DNA from: Achromobacter insolitus
GTDB lineage: Bacteria; Pseudomonadota; Gammaproteobacteria; Burkholderiales; Burkholderiaceae_B
Reading direction: 5' to 3'
DNA length: 64,000 nucleotides
Assembly (NCBI RefSeq): GCF_002209555.1
Contig: NZ_NJIF01000002.1
Location: 868,001 to 932,000 of the forward strand
How positions within the stretch are numbered: position 1 is the stretch's first letter; the number at the start of each line of letters is the position of its first letter. Shown here piece after piece: positions 16,037 to 25,255 of this stretch. The notes beneath the pieces were generated by a model. It did no database searches. It was not told the origin of the DNA and was given only the letters and a program-made list of their open reading frames with translations. Position numbers and translations under genes: made by a program.

Positions 16037-17146
16037 ATGAGCGATATCGACACACTGCTGCAGCCCATTGAGGGCGAAGCGCCCTGCGGCGTCGACATGG
16101 TGTTTTCCGCCGAGTTCGATGCCATACGCGAAGCCCGCCGCCATGATGACCCCAACCTGGACCAGGGCGACTGGGTCATCGACATCAAGGAGGCCGATTG
16201 GCCCGAGGTCATCCGCATCTGCACGACCGTGCTGCGCGAACAAAGCAAGGACGTGCGTGTCGCCGCCTGGCTGGCCGAGGCCTGGGCCAAGACGCGCGGA
16301 TTTGCCGGCTTGCGAGACGGCTACTTGCTGGTGGATGGGCTGTGCCGCCATTACTGGGACGGCTTGCATCCGGTGCCGGACGAGGGCGATGTGCAGCAGC
16401 GCGTGGGCAACCTGGCGTGGCTGCTGGCGCGGTCGCAACAACTGATCCGTGAATTGCCATTGACGCAGTCCGAGGGCGGACGCTATGGAGCGGCCCTGTG
16501 GGAGAGCGCCTCGCAGCTGGCCAACGCGGTCAAGCGCGCGCCGCAGAACGCAGCCGAGATCACCCGCGGCAAGCTTACGCTGGACCAGTTCGATGCTGCG
16601 CGCCGCGACACGCCGCCGGCCTTTTATTCGGAACTGGAAAGCAATCTGCAAAGCTGCTTCACCGCGGTGGACACGCTTGAACAGACCCTGGCGGCGCGGC
16701 TGGGCGACGAAGGCCCCGCCTTCTCGCCGGTGCGAGAGGCATTGAAGGACGTAACCGAGCTGGCGCGCCGCTTCGCCCGCGACGCTGGATTGCTGGTGCG
16801 CGCGGATAGCGCCGCCGCCGCGGCGCCTGCCGCACCCACCGCTGCGTCCGCAGCGACCCGGATGGAGCCGACCTTGTCCGCAGCCGATCCCGTCCCCGCC
16901 GCGCCCGCAGCCGCGCGCGGCCCGCTGCAAACGCGCGACCAGGCGCTGGCGCAGTTGCGCGAAGTGGCGGAGTTCTTCCGCCGCACCGAGCCTCACAGCC
17001 CGGTGGCCTATTTGGCCGACAAAGCCGCCAGCTGGGGCGAGATGTCGCTGCACCTGTGGTTGCGCACCGTCCTCAAGAACGACGATGCGCTATCCGGCCT
17101 GGAAGAGCTGCTAGGCGTGCCCAAACCGCCGGATCACAACGGCTGA
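16037..17146 (+). CDS. tssA: TssA, T6SS cap/priming protein (ImpA family)
   Basis: TssA organises baseplate and sheath assembly. The 369-residue protein opens with the ImpA_N signature MSDIDTLLQPIEGEAPCGVD and LDQGDWVIDIKEADWP, and keeps the HYWDGLHPVPDEGD motif near residue 120. A low-complexity Ala/Pro linker sits around residues 255-295. The C-terminal helical region (LAQLREVAEFFRRTEPHSPVAY) is the family's oligomerisation end. The ATG at 16037 fits the family N-terminus; longer in-frame extension upstream is not supported. It is the only gene of the sub-cluster on the plus strand and faces the PDG-repeat/PAAR operon across 172 bases. Confidence 0.94.
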   Translation: MSDIDTLLQPIEGEAPCGVDMVFSAEFDAIREARRHDDPNLDQGDWVIDIKEADWPEVIRICTTVLREQSKDVRVAAWLAEAWAKTRGFAGLRDGYLLVDGLCRHYWDGLHPVPDEGDVQQRVGNLAWLLARSQQLIRELPLTQSEGGRYGAALWESASQLANAVKRAPQNAAEITRGKLTLDQFDAARRDTPPAFYSELESNLQSCFTAVDTLEQTLAARLGDEGPAFSPVREALKDVTELARRFARDAGLLVRADSAAAAAPAAPTAASAATRMEPTLSAADPVPAAPAAARGPLQTRDQALAQLREVAEFFRRTEPHSPVAYLADKAASWGEMSLHLWLRTVLKNDDALSGLEELLGVPKPPDHNG

Positions 17147-17168
17147 ACATGGTCGTGGGCATGCGTGA

Positions 17169-17188
17169 GCCGGCCTCTGCGGGCCGGC
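17169..17188. terminator. hairpin between convergent tssA and OmpA-family gene
   Basis: A perfect 7-bp G+C inverted repeat (GCCGGCC, loop TCTGCG, GGCCGGC) lies between the two convergent stops. No T-run follows on either strand. Confidence 0.4.
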
Positions 17189-17195
17189 CCGGCGG

Positions 17196-17990
17196 CTAGC
17201 GGCTGGCCCGGAACTCGATTCGGCGGTTCTTCGCCCGGCCTTCCGCGGTGGCGTTGGTGGCGACGGGCTGGTCAGGTCCGGCCCCCAGCGTTTCGAAGCG
17301 GGCGGGCGGCAGGCCTTTGTCCACCAGGTAGGCACGGACCGCATCGGCACGTGCCTGGCTCAGCGCCAGATTGGTGCTACGGCTGCCGGAGCTGTCGGTG
17401 TGGCCGATGATCTGCACTTTGTCACTGTGCAGCTTGGGCACCACGTCCGCCACCTTGTCCAGCAGCTCGCGGCCGCGCGCGGTCAGCGTGGCGCTGCCGG
17501 TCTCGAATTCCACCACGCGATTGGTCAGCACCTGGTCGAGCAGACCCTGTTCGTCCTTGCTGGCGGATACGCGCAGCCCGTTGACGATCTTGTAGGTGGG
17601 ATTGAGCGACGTCGCGAAGGCGCTGGCGATCTGCTGGCGCGAAGCCTCGTTCTGGACTTCGCCGCGCAGGCGGATCTGCGTGCCGTCGATTTCCAGCTGG
17701 CCGCGGTTGATTTGTTTTAACGGCTGGCCGATGAGCTTGCCGACATGCTCAGACCAGTTTGGGGGCGCAACCACGCCGCCCACGTCGATCTGGTCGATCA
17801 CATTGCCCACGCCGTACACCTGCTGCAGCCGGGCCAGCACGTTGGCCTTGGTGGCTTCGTCAGGCACCGCGCCGCTGGCCACGACCTGGCCGGGCTGGGG
17901 GATGACGTTGGCGGGCACCACGGTGGCCGCGTCCTGAGCCGTGGCGGCGCAGGCGTACAGCGCTGCCATGAGCAGAAAGGAAAGGCGCAT
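17196..17990 (-). CDS. T6SS-associated BON/OmpA-family protein
   Basis: A 264-residue exported protein with an N-terminal signal peptide (MRLSFLLMAALYACAATAQ). Two BON-like repeats span about residues 35-145 (VLARLQQVYGVGNVIDQI and IRLRGEVQNEASRQQIA). The C-terminal OmpA domain has VEFETGSATLT, IIGHTDSSGS, LSQARADAVRAYL and the final NRRIEF, which binds peptidoglycan. In T6SS loci whose TssL lacks an OmpA domain, as here, a separate OmpA-like protein is thought to supply the cell-wall anchor. It starts two bases after the tagF stop and is the last gene of the tssM operon. Confidence 0.9.
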   Translation of the reverse strand: MRLSFLLMAALYACAATAQDAATVVPANVIPQPGQVVASGAVPDEATKANVLARLQQVYGVGNVIDQIDVGGVVAPPNWSEHVGKLIGQPLKQINRGQLEIDGTQIRLRGEVQNEASRQQIASAFATSLNPTYKIVNGLRVSASKDEQGLLDQVLTNRVVEFETGSATLTARGRELLDKVADVVPKLHSDKVQIIGHTDSSGSRSTNLALSQARADAVRAYLVDKGLPPARFETLGAGPDQPVATNATAEGRAKNRRIEFRASR

Positions 17991-17992
17991 GG

Positions 17993-18976
17993 TCAGGCTC
18001 CGGTAAAGACTTCAAGAAAGGTGTCGAGCGCCAGGCGCAGGGACAGGCGCGGCTGGTCCAGGTAGCTGGAAAGCTTGGCCAGGCCGTGGCTGGCCGACAC
18101 GTGGTTGCGAACCCAGGGCGCGTCCTCCAGCACGATGTGCTGTTCAGCGTAAGCCTGCGGCGTGGACAGCAGGCTGGCCAGCGTCTGCGGCGAGGCGCCC
18201 CGGAAGTCCACGGCCAGCCGGTGCTTGCCGGCAATGCGGCCGATGAAGATCGTGATCTCGAAGTCCGCACGGGACAGGAAGGGCGAAATCAGTGTCATCC
18301 AGTAGGCGGCCACCAGATTGATGTAAAGCGGATCGTCCGGCAGGGGCAGCGACAACCCCTTGTCCAGCTGCGAGGAACCGCTGGACATCACAGGTTCCAG
18401 CAGGATGCCTAGCGCCAGGATGATGTCGTGCACGCGCGCCGCGTGGCCGTTGCCGCGGAGCATCGCCTCCAGCCGCTCAAGCGTCTGCAGGTCGACGAAG
18501 GCGTCGAAGCCGTCGTCGGCCGCGGTGCGGATCTCGCCTTCCAGTTCGTTGAGCGTCTGCAGGGCGGCGGCGGGATCGCTGTCTTGCATTAATACGGCCG
18601 CGGTGCCGCTCATGCGGTTCCACATGCGGCTGAAGGCGATGGGGCTGCGGGCGATGAAGGCCAGTGGCTTCTGGACTTCCACCGAGGTAGCGGACAGGAA
18701 GGGGTACCGGCGGCCGGACAGGTCCTGGCTAGGCTGCAGGTGCCCCGCGATGGCCAGCTTGCCGCGAGATCCCAGGATGGCGAAGGGCATGGGCTCGGCT
18801 TCGTCGTACAGCGCCTTCCAATGAGGTTCCTGCGCCAGCATCTCCATGGTGGTGGCCACCCATGCGTCCAGCGTGGCCATCAACTGCGGGTGCGAAGTGT
18901 TCTTCACGAAATCGCCGCGGCTGGGGATCTTGCCGAAGTAGGCCGTGCGGAACAAGGGGGACTGCGGGTTGCTCAT
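17993..18976 (-). CDS. tagF: TagF, T6SS-associated regulator (ImpM family)
   Basis: TagF is a post-translational repressor of T6SS assembly in Pseudomonas, acting in the threonine-phosphorylation route. The N-terminus FRTAYFGKIPSRGDFVKN and the segment YPFLSATSV near residue 90 define the ImpM/TagF family. At 327 residues it is longer than the ~220-residue minimal domain, with a helical C-terminal region. Its start overlaps the tssM stop (ATGA). No PpkA, PppA or Fha gene is visible in this window. Confidence 0.92.
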   Translation of the reverse strand: MSNPQSPLFRTAYFGKIPSRGDFVKNTSHPQLMATLDAWVATTMEMLAQEPHWKALYDEAEPMPFAILGSRGKLAIAGHLQPSQDLSGRRYPFLSATSVEVQKPLAFIARSPIAFSRMWNRMSGTAAVLMQDSDPAAALQTLNELEGEIRTAADDGFDAFVDLQTLERLEAMLRGNGHAARVHDIILALGILLEPVMSSGSSQLDKGLSLPLPDDPLYINLVAAYWMTLISPFLSRADFEITIFIGRIAGKHRLAVDFRGASPQTLASLLSTPQAYAEQHIVLEDAPWVRNHVSASHGLAKLSSYLDQPRLSLRLALDTFLEVFTGA

Positions 18977-21900
18977 TGCGGCGCTCCGGGTTGCGTCTGG
19001 GCGGAGGATTCGGGAGAGGCGCCGATCACGGACGAGGGCAGGCGCAGGTTGCGCAGGCCCTGGCTGCCGCCGGGCTCGCTGCCGCCGGCGCCGGGCGCCT
19101 GGGCGTTGCTGATGATGCGCAGCTTCACCGGCACCGTTACGTTGGATTTGCCCCAGCTCATGTTGAAGCTGCCGTCGGCATTGGCGGTGCGCTGGGCAGT
19201 GGAGATCAGGCGCTCCAGGCCGAAGCGGCCCGGCTCGTTCACGATCTCGACCACGCTGCCGTCAAAAGTAGTGGCGGTGATGCGTGCGCCGGGGGCGCCC
19301 TGGGCATTGGGCCACACGAAATTGACCCACTGCGGAGGCGTGTTGCGGTAGCGCAGCTGTTGGCCGTCGATCTCGATCGTGTACTCCGTCACGCCGGCCG
19401 CGGGCTTGGGCTGGATCTGGAACAGCGTCTGCGGCTGGCTGGTTGCGCCGCTGCCCGCCGCGCCGCCCGAGAGCGGCGCCACCCATTGCGCGAAGTTGGC
19501 GGTGAAGGTGGGTTGCAGGCTCACGCCCATGTCGCCCCACGTGCGCGCCGTGAGGATGTCGCCGCGGCGCACGGTCAGCGGGCCCAGCGTGTCGTTGACG
19601 TACTTGGCAATGCTGCCTTGCGGGCCGAACACCTGGCCGATCTCGTCGCTGCTGGCCTCCACGCTGGCGCGGCTGGTGAACGGATACTTCTCCGCCAGCG
19701 TCTGGTTGAACGGCCGGTAGACCTGTGCGTTCCAGACCTTGTTCAGTTCCGACTCCGCCGGCTGCATGGTGACGGCATAGGCCTGGATCAGCGGGCGCAC
19801 CAGCAGCGGACGCAGGGTCTCGCGCTGCGTCGCCGACATGCCGGCCAGCATTTGCTCGTCCACCAGTTTCAGCGCATCGGCCAGTTCTGAGTCCTTACCC
19901 TCCAGCGTCTGGCGCATCAGCGTCAGTGCGCCCGGGCCAGGATCGCCCTGGTTGTTCAGCAGGTTGAAGCGGGTGCGGATCTTCGACAGCGCGCCCATGT
20001 AATTGCCCAGCAGCGACTGGTTGTCTCGGGTGACGACCAGGCGCGCCACGTCAGAGAATTCACGTCCTACCGGGCCCATCGGAATTGCTTCGCCATTGGC
20101 GGCGGTGGCGGGCGCGGCGGACGGCGGCGTCTGGCGCAGGATGACACGCTTGAACCAGCCGACCACGCCGCTTTGGGCCTGTTGCAGCCCGGCGTTGATC
20201 AGCGACGGGTTGTCCCACGAGGTCTGCTCATAGGTGGTGTTGATGAGCTTGGCGATGGGCGAAGTCTGCGGATCGCCCAGGCGGTTCATCGCGCCCACCG
20301 ATTGTTCGAAGCTCGTGAAGGGCTTGATCGTCACGCCGCGCAGGAACTTCTGCCATTCCTCGGCGTACTCGGTCTTGTACATCGTCGCCAGGCTCTTCTG
20401 GATCTGCTCCGGGCTGCCTTCCAGCGTCAGGTCGTCGCGCGCATTTACGCCCAGCACCCAGTCGCTGGTTTGCACTTCCTTCTTGGCGGCCTCGCCGATG
20501 GCAGGCTGGATGTACTGCTCCCAGGCTTCACGCGTGAACGTGCCGGGGATGGCGTAGCTGCCGGCGACCACGCCCGCGTCGTTCTCGCCCACGATGCGCG
20601 CTACCGTCATGGCCTGGAAGCGGGTGGCGGCGCGCGCTTTGAGCGTGGCATAGGCGCGTTCACGCGCCGGCATGCCCTGCATCACGGCGCGCAGGCTGCC
20701 GCGGGTCTTTTCGACCAGCGCAAGATTCGTGTCGATCTGCGGCCAGCCCTCGTCCTGCGCCCGGGCGACGTAGAACGAGATCAGGCGTTCCGCGCTGCGG
20801 ATCAACTGGTCGCGAGGCATGGCGCCCCGGTTGGTCTCCAGCCAGCCGCGCCAGTAGCGCGTGATCTGGTCGGACAGGTGCGTGGGGTCGACGTGCTGGT
20901 GATTCGCCATCATCAGGTACGTCTTGAGCGCGTTGTAGGCGTCGTCCGCGTTGGTGGGCGAGGCATCCTGGAACAGGGTGTCGCCGCCGCCAGCGTGGGC
21001 GGGGCGGGCCTGTTGCGGCGCGGGTTGGGGCGCGGCGCCGTTGGCCGCTGCGGCGGATGTGTCGACCTTGGCCAGGAAATCCTCCAGGCTGGCCTTTACC
21101 GGTGCCAGCATGAACTGGCGCGCGCCGTTGTAATACTCGGCCAGCAGGCGTTCCTTGAGCACGTCGCCCTGGTACAGGCCCAGCCCCAGCGACCACGGGC
21201 GGCTGGAGGAATAGCGGTCCAGCTGCTCGATGCGGTCCTGAAGGATTTCCATCGCTTCCAGCCGGCTTTGCAGATCGGTACGTTCGCTTTGCAGGCGCAC
21301 CACCTTGTCCAGGTCGGCCTGCACGTTCTGCGCCAACTGGCGGTTGCCCAGGTAGGACCAGCTCCAGCCGCCCAGCACCAGGCCCAGCGCCAGTACCAGG
21401 CCGAAGAAGGCCAGGTAGCGCATACGGGTCTTGGCGGGGCTGGCGTGTTGGCGAACCAGCTTCTTGTCCGCGAAGATCACGCTGGAGAACAGGTCACGCA
21501 GGAAGAAGCCGTTGTTGGACGTCACGCTGCGCGATTGGGCGCGTGATGCCGGCCGCAGTTCGAAGCGTTCAGCCAGGCGTTCGGTAGAGGTACTTTGCGT
21601 GACGCCTTCCTGTAGCGCGCTGGTGAAGTAAAAGCCGCGGAACACCGGCTTGTACTGGAACGGATTGGTCTCGAACAGCGTCGACAGGAACGTGCGCAGC
21701 GCGGGCTTGATGCCGGCGAACTCCAGCGGGAACGTGAGCAGGCCAGGCGGCAGGTCGCGGCTATTGCGCAGCGATATCTGCGCCGTGCCCATTTCCTTCA
21801 GGCCTTCGTACAGCTCATCGAAGCGGCTGTCGAACAGCGCCAGCACGTCGCGGTTTTCCTCGGCGCCGTAGGGCAGGGTCGCGCCCCAGACGCGGTCGCG

Positions 21901-22773
21901 CTCGCTCTGGTCGCTGTCGGAGAAGAACTCGCTGAAGCCCGAGATCAGGTCCGCCTTGGTGAAGATGATGTAGACCGGCGCGAACACTTCCAGGCGATCG
22001 GTCAGTTCCTGCACGCGCTGCCGCAGGTTCTTGGCCAGGTTGATCGCGAACTCGGGGCCCGCGCCCGTCAGCTCGTCGATGCTCGCGGCTACGATGATGC
22101 CGTTGATAGGGGCCTTGGGACGGTGCCGCTTGAGCAGGTCCAGGAACCCCATCCATTCGTTGCGGTCCTCTTCGTGCACCGAGTAGCGCCCCGCGGTGTC
22201 GAGCAGGATGCCTTCGGTGGTGAAGAACCAATCGCAGTTGCGCGTGCCCCCTACGCCGCGCACGGCGGCGCCGTTCTTGTCCGCGAAGGGAAACTGCAGG
22301 CCGGAATTGATCACGGCGCTGCTCTTGCCCGCCGCGGGATTGCCGATGACGATGTACCAGGGCAGTTCGTACAAGGCCTCGTTGCCGGAGGTCTGGCCGA
22401 TCTTCGAGGTCTTGATCGTGCGCACCGCCTGGATCAGCCGCGAGCGCAGCGCTTCCACGTCGTTGCGGTTGGCGGCCGCGCCAGTCTGGACCTGCTGTTC
22501 CAGCATGTCGCCCAGGTTTTTATTGGCATTGCGCGCGCGCCGCCGGCGCCACAGGTAGGCGCACAGCCACAGCAGCACGCAAACGCCCAGGGCGATGCCG
22601 GCCCACACCAGGCCGATTTCCACGGTGTCGGCGAACAGGAAAAGAAACACCACCAGGGCCAGCAGTCCGAGCGCCATGAAGGTGCGTGGGTTGGCCAGCG
22701 CTCGCGAGGACCAGTGTCGGCCTTCGCTGATGGCGCGGGAGGTGCCGGATAGCAGATCGGAGGGGCTGCGCAT
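18973..22773 (-). CDS. tssM: TssM, IcmF-like inner-membrane core protein
   Basis: TssM spans the inner membrane and periplasm, joining TssL to TssJ in the membrane complex. The 1266-residue protein has two N-terminal membrane helices (about residues 33-48 and 52-75), a third near residue 450 (LAFFGLVLALGLVLGGWSW), and a Walker A GNPAAGKSS at about 144-152 in the cytoplasmic NTPase-like domain. The IcmF-related domain and the C-terminal VasK-type domain (EFSDVARLV, PFNQTLAEKYPFTSRA) follow. Length is normal. It lies between the ketosynthase-like gene and tagF in one operon. Confidence 0.95.
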   Translation of the reverse strand: MRSPSDLLSGTSRAISEGRHWSSRALANPRTFMALGLLALVVFLFLFADTVEIGLVWAGIALGVCVLLWLCAYLWRRRRARNANKNLGDMLEQQVQTGAAANRNDVEALRSRLIQAVRTIKTSKIGQTSGNEALYELPWYIVIGNPAAGKSSAVINSGLQFPFADKNGAAVRGVGGTRNCDWFFTTEGILLDTAGRYSVHEEDRNEWMGFLDLLKRHRPKAPINGIIVAASIDELTGAGPEFAINLAKNLRQRVQELTDRLEVFAPVYIIFTKADLISGFSEFFSDSDQSERDRVWGATLPYGAEENRDVLALFDSRFDELYEGLKEMGTAQISLRNSRDLPPGLLTFPLEFAGIKPALRTFLSTLFETNPFQYKPVFRGFYFTSALQEGVTQSTSTERLAERFELRPASRAQSRSVTSNNGFFLRDLFSSVIFADKKLVRQHASPAKTRMRYLAFFGLVLALGLVLGGWSWSYLGNRQLAQNVQADLDKVVRLQSERTDLQSRLEAMEILQDRIEQLDRYSSSRPWSLGLGLYQGDVLKERLLAEYYNGARQFMLAPVKASLEDFLAKVDTSAAAANGAAPQPAPQQARPAHAGGGDTLFQDASPTNADDAYNALKTYLMMANHQHVDPTHLSDQITRYWRGWLETNRGAMPRDQLIRSAERLISFYVARAQDEGWPQIDTNLALVEKTRGSLRAVMQGMPARERAYATLKARAATRFQAMTVARIVGENDAGVVAGSYAIPGTFTREAWEQYIQPAIGEAAKKEVQTSDWVLGVNARDDLTLEGSPEQIQKSLATMYKTEYAEEWQKFLRGVTIKPFTSFEQSVGAMNRLGDPQTSPIAKLINTTYEQTSWDNPSLINAGLQQAQSGVVGWFKRVILRQTPPSAAPATAANGEAIPMGPVGREFSDVARLVVTRDNQSLLGNYMGALSKIRTRFNLLNNQGDPGPGALTLMRQTLEGKDSELADALKLVDEQMLAGMSATQRETLRPLLVRPLIQAYAVTMQPAESELNKVWNAQVYRPFNQTLAEKYPFTSRASVEASSDEIGQVFGPQGSIAKYVNDTLGPLTVRRGDILTARTWGDMGVSLQPTFTANFAQWVAPLSGGAAGSGATSQPQTLFQIQPKPAAGVTEYTIEIDGQQLRYRNTPPQWVNFVWPNAQGAPGARITATTFDGSVVEIVNEPGRFGLERLISTAQRTANADGSFNMSWGKSNVTVPVKLRIISNAQAPGAGGSEPGGSQGLRNLRLPSSVIGASPESSAQTQPGAPQ

Positions 22774-22796
22774 GGTTTGAGCTTTGTTCTTGTGGG

Positions 22797-24185
22797 TCAG
22801 GCGGGAAGGGGTTCGGAAGATGACACCAGCACCAGCGTCCGCAGCGCGGGATCCTGGGTCATGAGGGCGAGCACGGGGGCGTCTGCCTGCGCGCAGGCGA
22901 CGCCGGCCACCGCCACGGTCAGCAAATGCGCTGCCGCGCCGGTGTGGCCGCAGCCGGAGCCCACCGCAAGGCAGTCCTGGTTGGGATCCAGCGCGGGAAA
23001 CAGGGCCGATGCGAGGCCCGCGGCCTCCAGCGGGCGGCTGCCGCGGTGGTCGGCGTCACTGATCAGCGCGGCGACGCCGTCGGCGGACTGGCCTTGCTCG
23101 GCCAGGAACTGCGTGGCCAATTCGGTCAGTCGGGGTTCATGCAACGCGCCGCGCGCGTCGGCGCCGACGGCGCGCCTGACGTGCGCGGACAGGGTCAGGT
23201 TCAGCGCGCCGTCGGTGCGCGCCGGCTCGCTGCCGGGCGCGTGCGAGGCCAGGTCCAGCAGCAGGCCCGCCGCGGCTTCGCCGGGCACCTGGCCCTGCGG
23301 ATTGACGTTGGACATAAGCCGGCCGGCGGCGTCCCATTGCTCGACGCGAGCGGGATCGATGTAGGAGTCGGTGACGGCGACCAGGCACAGTGTTGCACCG
23401 CGAGCGACCTGGGAGTCGTGCGCCAGTTGGCGCAACAGGCCGTCGCAGGCAAGCGCGTCTTGCGCGGCATGCTGGTGCACGACGACGCGGCTGGCCGGCC
23501 AGGCTGTCAACGCGCGCAGATGGTCCGCGGTGTAGTCGCGGACGGCGTCGGGCCATGGTGACGGCAGCAGCAATTCCAGCTGCAAGAGGGGCCATGCGTC
23601 GTCGCGTTGCGGCTCGCCCTGATTCAGAACGACGGCGCGCGCTTCCTGCGACAGCGTCTCCACGACCTCTGCCAACAGGGCGGTTGCGCGCACGCGTTCT
23701 TCATCGAGCGCGGCGGCCGGGGCGCCGGCCTCGCGCGCGGTCGCGCGCAGCGCATCGGTATCGAGTTGCGGCGCCCGGGCGCTGAAGACTGGAAATCCGT
23801 GCGTGTTTTTGAATGAGGGATCCAGGTCCGGACGCTTCTGCGCGGCCAGCGCTGCGTGGATGGCTGCGGGCTCGCTGCCCATGGCGGCGCTGGCCGCGCT
23901 GGCCAGAACGCGCAGGCGCGCGGCCTGGGGCGGGGCTTCGGCTGTCTGGGCGCCGCCGTCCTGCGCGGGCTGCGTCGGCGCGGTCCGCGCTTCGCGGCGC
24001 GCGCGCACGATGCGCATGCCGCCCCATGCCGTGGCGATCAGCGCCAGCGGCAGGGCGAACAGATAGAGGCCGATGTCCACTCCGGTGGGCAAGGTATGCG
24101 ATTCCTGCCACCAGATGATGACGGCGAGCCAGACCACGCCAAAGACGAGGGCCAGCAGCAGTCCGGTTTTGAAAATGCGGGTCAT
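22797..24185 (-). CDS. membrane-anchored ketosynthase-like (thiolase-fold) protein, T6SS-associated
   Basis: A 462-residue protein with two N-terminal membrane helices (LLLALVFGVVWLAVIIWW and IGLYLFALPLALIATAWGG) and a large cytoplasmic domain. The latter half resembles beta-ketoacyl synthases. Near residue 270 LCLVAVTDSYIDP, then GRLMSNVNPQGQVPGEAAAGLLL, matches the ketosynthase pattern ending in GEAAA. Near residue 408 GSGCGHTGAAAHL matches the conserved GH-TGAA motif with its catalytic His. The usual active-site Cys motif (DTACSS type) is not apparent, so it may be a degenerate, structural version. It lies between the TagX-like peptidase and tssM, 23 bases before the latter. The ATG at 24185 is chosen because a longer start would overlap the upstream stop. 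Assignment by motif only. Confidence 0.7.
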   Translation of the reverse strand: MTRIFKTGLLLALVFGVVWLAVIIWWQESHTLPTGVDIGLYLFALPLALIATAWGGMRIVRARREARTAPTQPAQDGGAQTAEAPPQAARLRVLASAASAAMGSEPAAIHAALAAQKRPDLDPSFKNTHGFPVFSARAPQLDTDALRATAREAGAPAAALDEERVRATALLAEVVETLSQEARAVVLNQGEPQRDDAWPLLQLELLLPSPWPDAVRDYTADHLRALTAWPASRVVVHQHAAQDALACDGLLRQLAHDSQVARGATLCLVAVTDSYIDPARVEQWDAAGRLMSNVNPQGQVPGEAAAGLLLDLASHAPGSEPARTDGALNLTLSAHVRRAVGADARGALHEPRLTELATQFLAEQGQSADGVAALISDADHRGSRPLEAAGLASALFPALDPNQDCLAVGSGCGHTGAAAHLLTVAVAGVACAQADAPVLALMTQDPALRTLVLVSSSEPLPA

Positions 24186-24213
24186 GAATGCGATCCGACG
24201 TATCCGGTGTTGG

Positions 24214-25065
24214 TCATCGCGCGGCCCCGCCATTGCGTTGCATGACGCCTGGGCGGCGCAGCTCGGTGTGGCCGAAGTCCATCATCTTCCAGCGGCCGCC
24301 CCAGGTCAGGCCAACGCGTTCGGCGGTCTCGCCGAACAGTTCGTAGCCCCGCATTGCCCAGGGGTCCTTCTCGGACACGACCACCTTGCCGTCCCGCAAG
24401 AAGGCGCTGTCGGCGGCCAGTCCGAACTGGTGATAGCTCTGATAGGCGCCGGCATTGGTCACGTGCGAGCCCATCTTTGCGAGTTCCGCCTGGCGGTCGG
24501 GGCTGCGATAACCCTCTATCAGCACCATCTCGTAGCCGTGTTCTTCGCGCATCACGCGGTACGCAGCCAGCAGGCGTTGGCGGTAATCGGCATCCAGCAG
24601 GTTCCAGTCGCGGCTCGCCCCGCCCAGGTTGGGACGCACCATTTCCACTTCGCGGGTCGTGAAGGCTTCAGGCGGCAGCGGAGGAGGAGGCACCAGCCTT
24701 TCGCCGGTCAGCAGAGCCTGGATGCGAGGGTCGGGGCCAGCGGTTCGATCCTCGTAAACAAATGTGTGATTGTGTCGCATGACGAAAGCAAAAAGTGACG
24801 GAAGCAACACAACCAGCAGGCCAGCGGCGATGTGCCAGCGGTACGCCGAAAACGCGCCGCCGGCCTTTCCGAAGCCCGTGCGCAGCGCATGGGCCGATCC
24901 GCCGACGGCCCCTCCCGCATGTCCCGCGCCACGGGCCATGCCCTGGCGAATTCCCTGTGCGAGCGCGCGTGCGCCCCGCGCGGCGGCCTCCCGCCAAGAT
25001 GGGAAGACGAGCAGCGCGGATACGCCTATGACGAGCAGAAAGTAGAAAGGCAGGAGGAGAAGCAA
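24214..25065 (-). CDS. membrane-bound M15 peptidase, TagX-like
   Basis: A 283-residue peptidoglycan peptidase with two N-terminal membrane helices (LLLLPFYFLLVIGVSALLVF and IAAGLLVVLLPSLFAFVM) separated by a Gly/Ala-rich loop. The periplasmic M15C catalytic domain shows EGYRSPDRQAELA, the zinc-site SYHQFGLAADS around residues 209-218, and MDFGHTEL around 261-268, which supply the His and Asp ligands and catalytic Glu. TagX of Acinetobacter has the same family and T6SS context and is proposed to open peptidoglycan for assembly. The gene appears to start at TTG, with GAGG about six bases upstream, because no ATG precedes the first membrane helix. It is first in the tssM operon. Confidence 0.85.
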   Translation of the reverse strand: MLLLLPFYFLLVIGVSALLVFPSWREAAARGARALAQGIRQGMARGAGHAGGAVGGSAHALRTGFGKAGGAFSAYRWHIAAGLLVVLLPSLFAFVMRHNHTFVYEDRTAGPDPRIQALLTGERLVPPPPLPPEAFTTREVEMVRPNLGGASRDWNLLDADYRQRLLAAYRVMREEHGYEMVLIEGYRSPDRQAELAKMGSHVTNAGAYQSYHQFGLAADSAFLRDGKVVVSEKDPWAMRGYELFGETAERVGLTWGGRWKMMDFGHTELRRPGVMQRNGGAAR

Positions 25066-25204
25066 AGAGGTCCCTCAGTTACGAAGGCGTAATCTTTTGT
25101 TCTATTCGGGATTCAGGCAAGCGCCTGGACGTTGCAAAACGCGTCTGTGGCTTAGAACTCGTAACAAGAAACGATGATGCGAAAGAAGTCATCAGGTATT
25201 CTCG

Positions 25205-25225
25205 AACCCCTTGGTTACAGGGGTT
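25205..25225 (+). promoter_or_regulatory. hairpin in leader upstream of the 25256 gene
   Basis: A perfect 7-bp inverted repeat (AACCCCT, loop TGGTTAC, AGGGGTT) lies 30 bases before the start at 25256, within the 190-base divergent region. It could be an operator or a leader hairpin; neither can be settled. A second small hairpin (CAGGC, AAGC, GCCTG) lies at 25114-25127. Confidence 0.35.
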
Positions 25226-25255
25226 TAGACGACCTCTGCAGACACGGGACTTCGC

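Noticed and set aside
20173..21546. A 457-codon plus-strand open frame within tssM
   Set aside because: It is antisense to tssM and has shadow composition.
25066..25255. A riboswitch or small RNA in the divergent region before 25256
   Set aside because: Only two short hairpins were found, with no recognised aptamer core or terminator.
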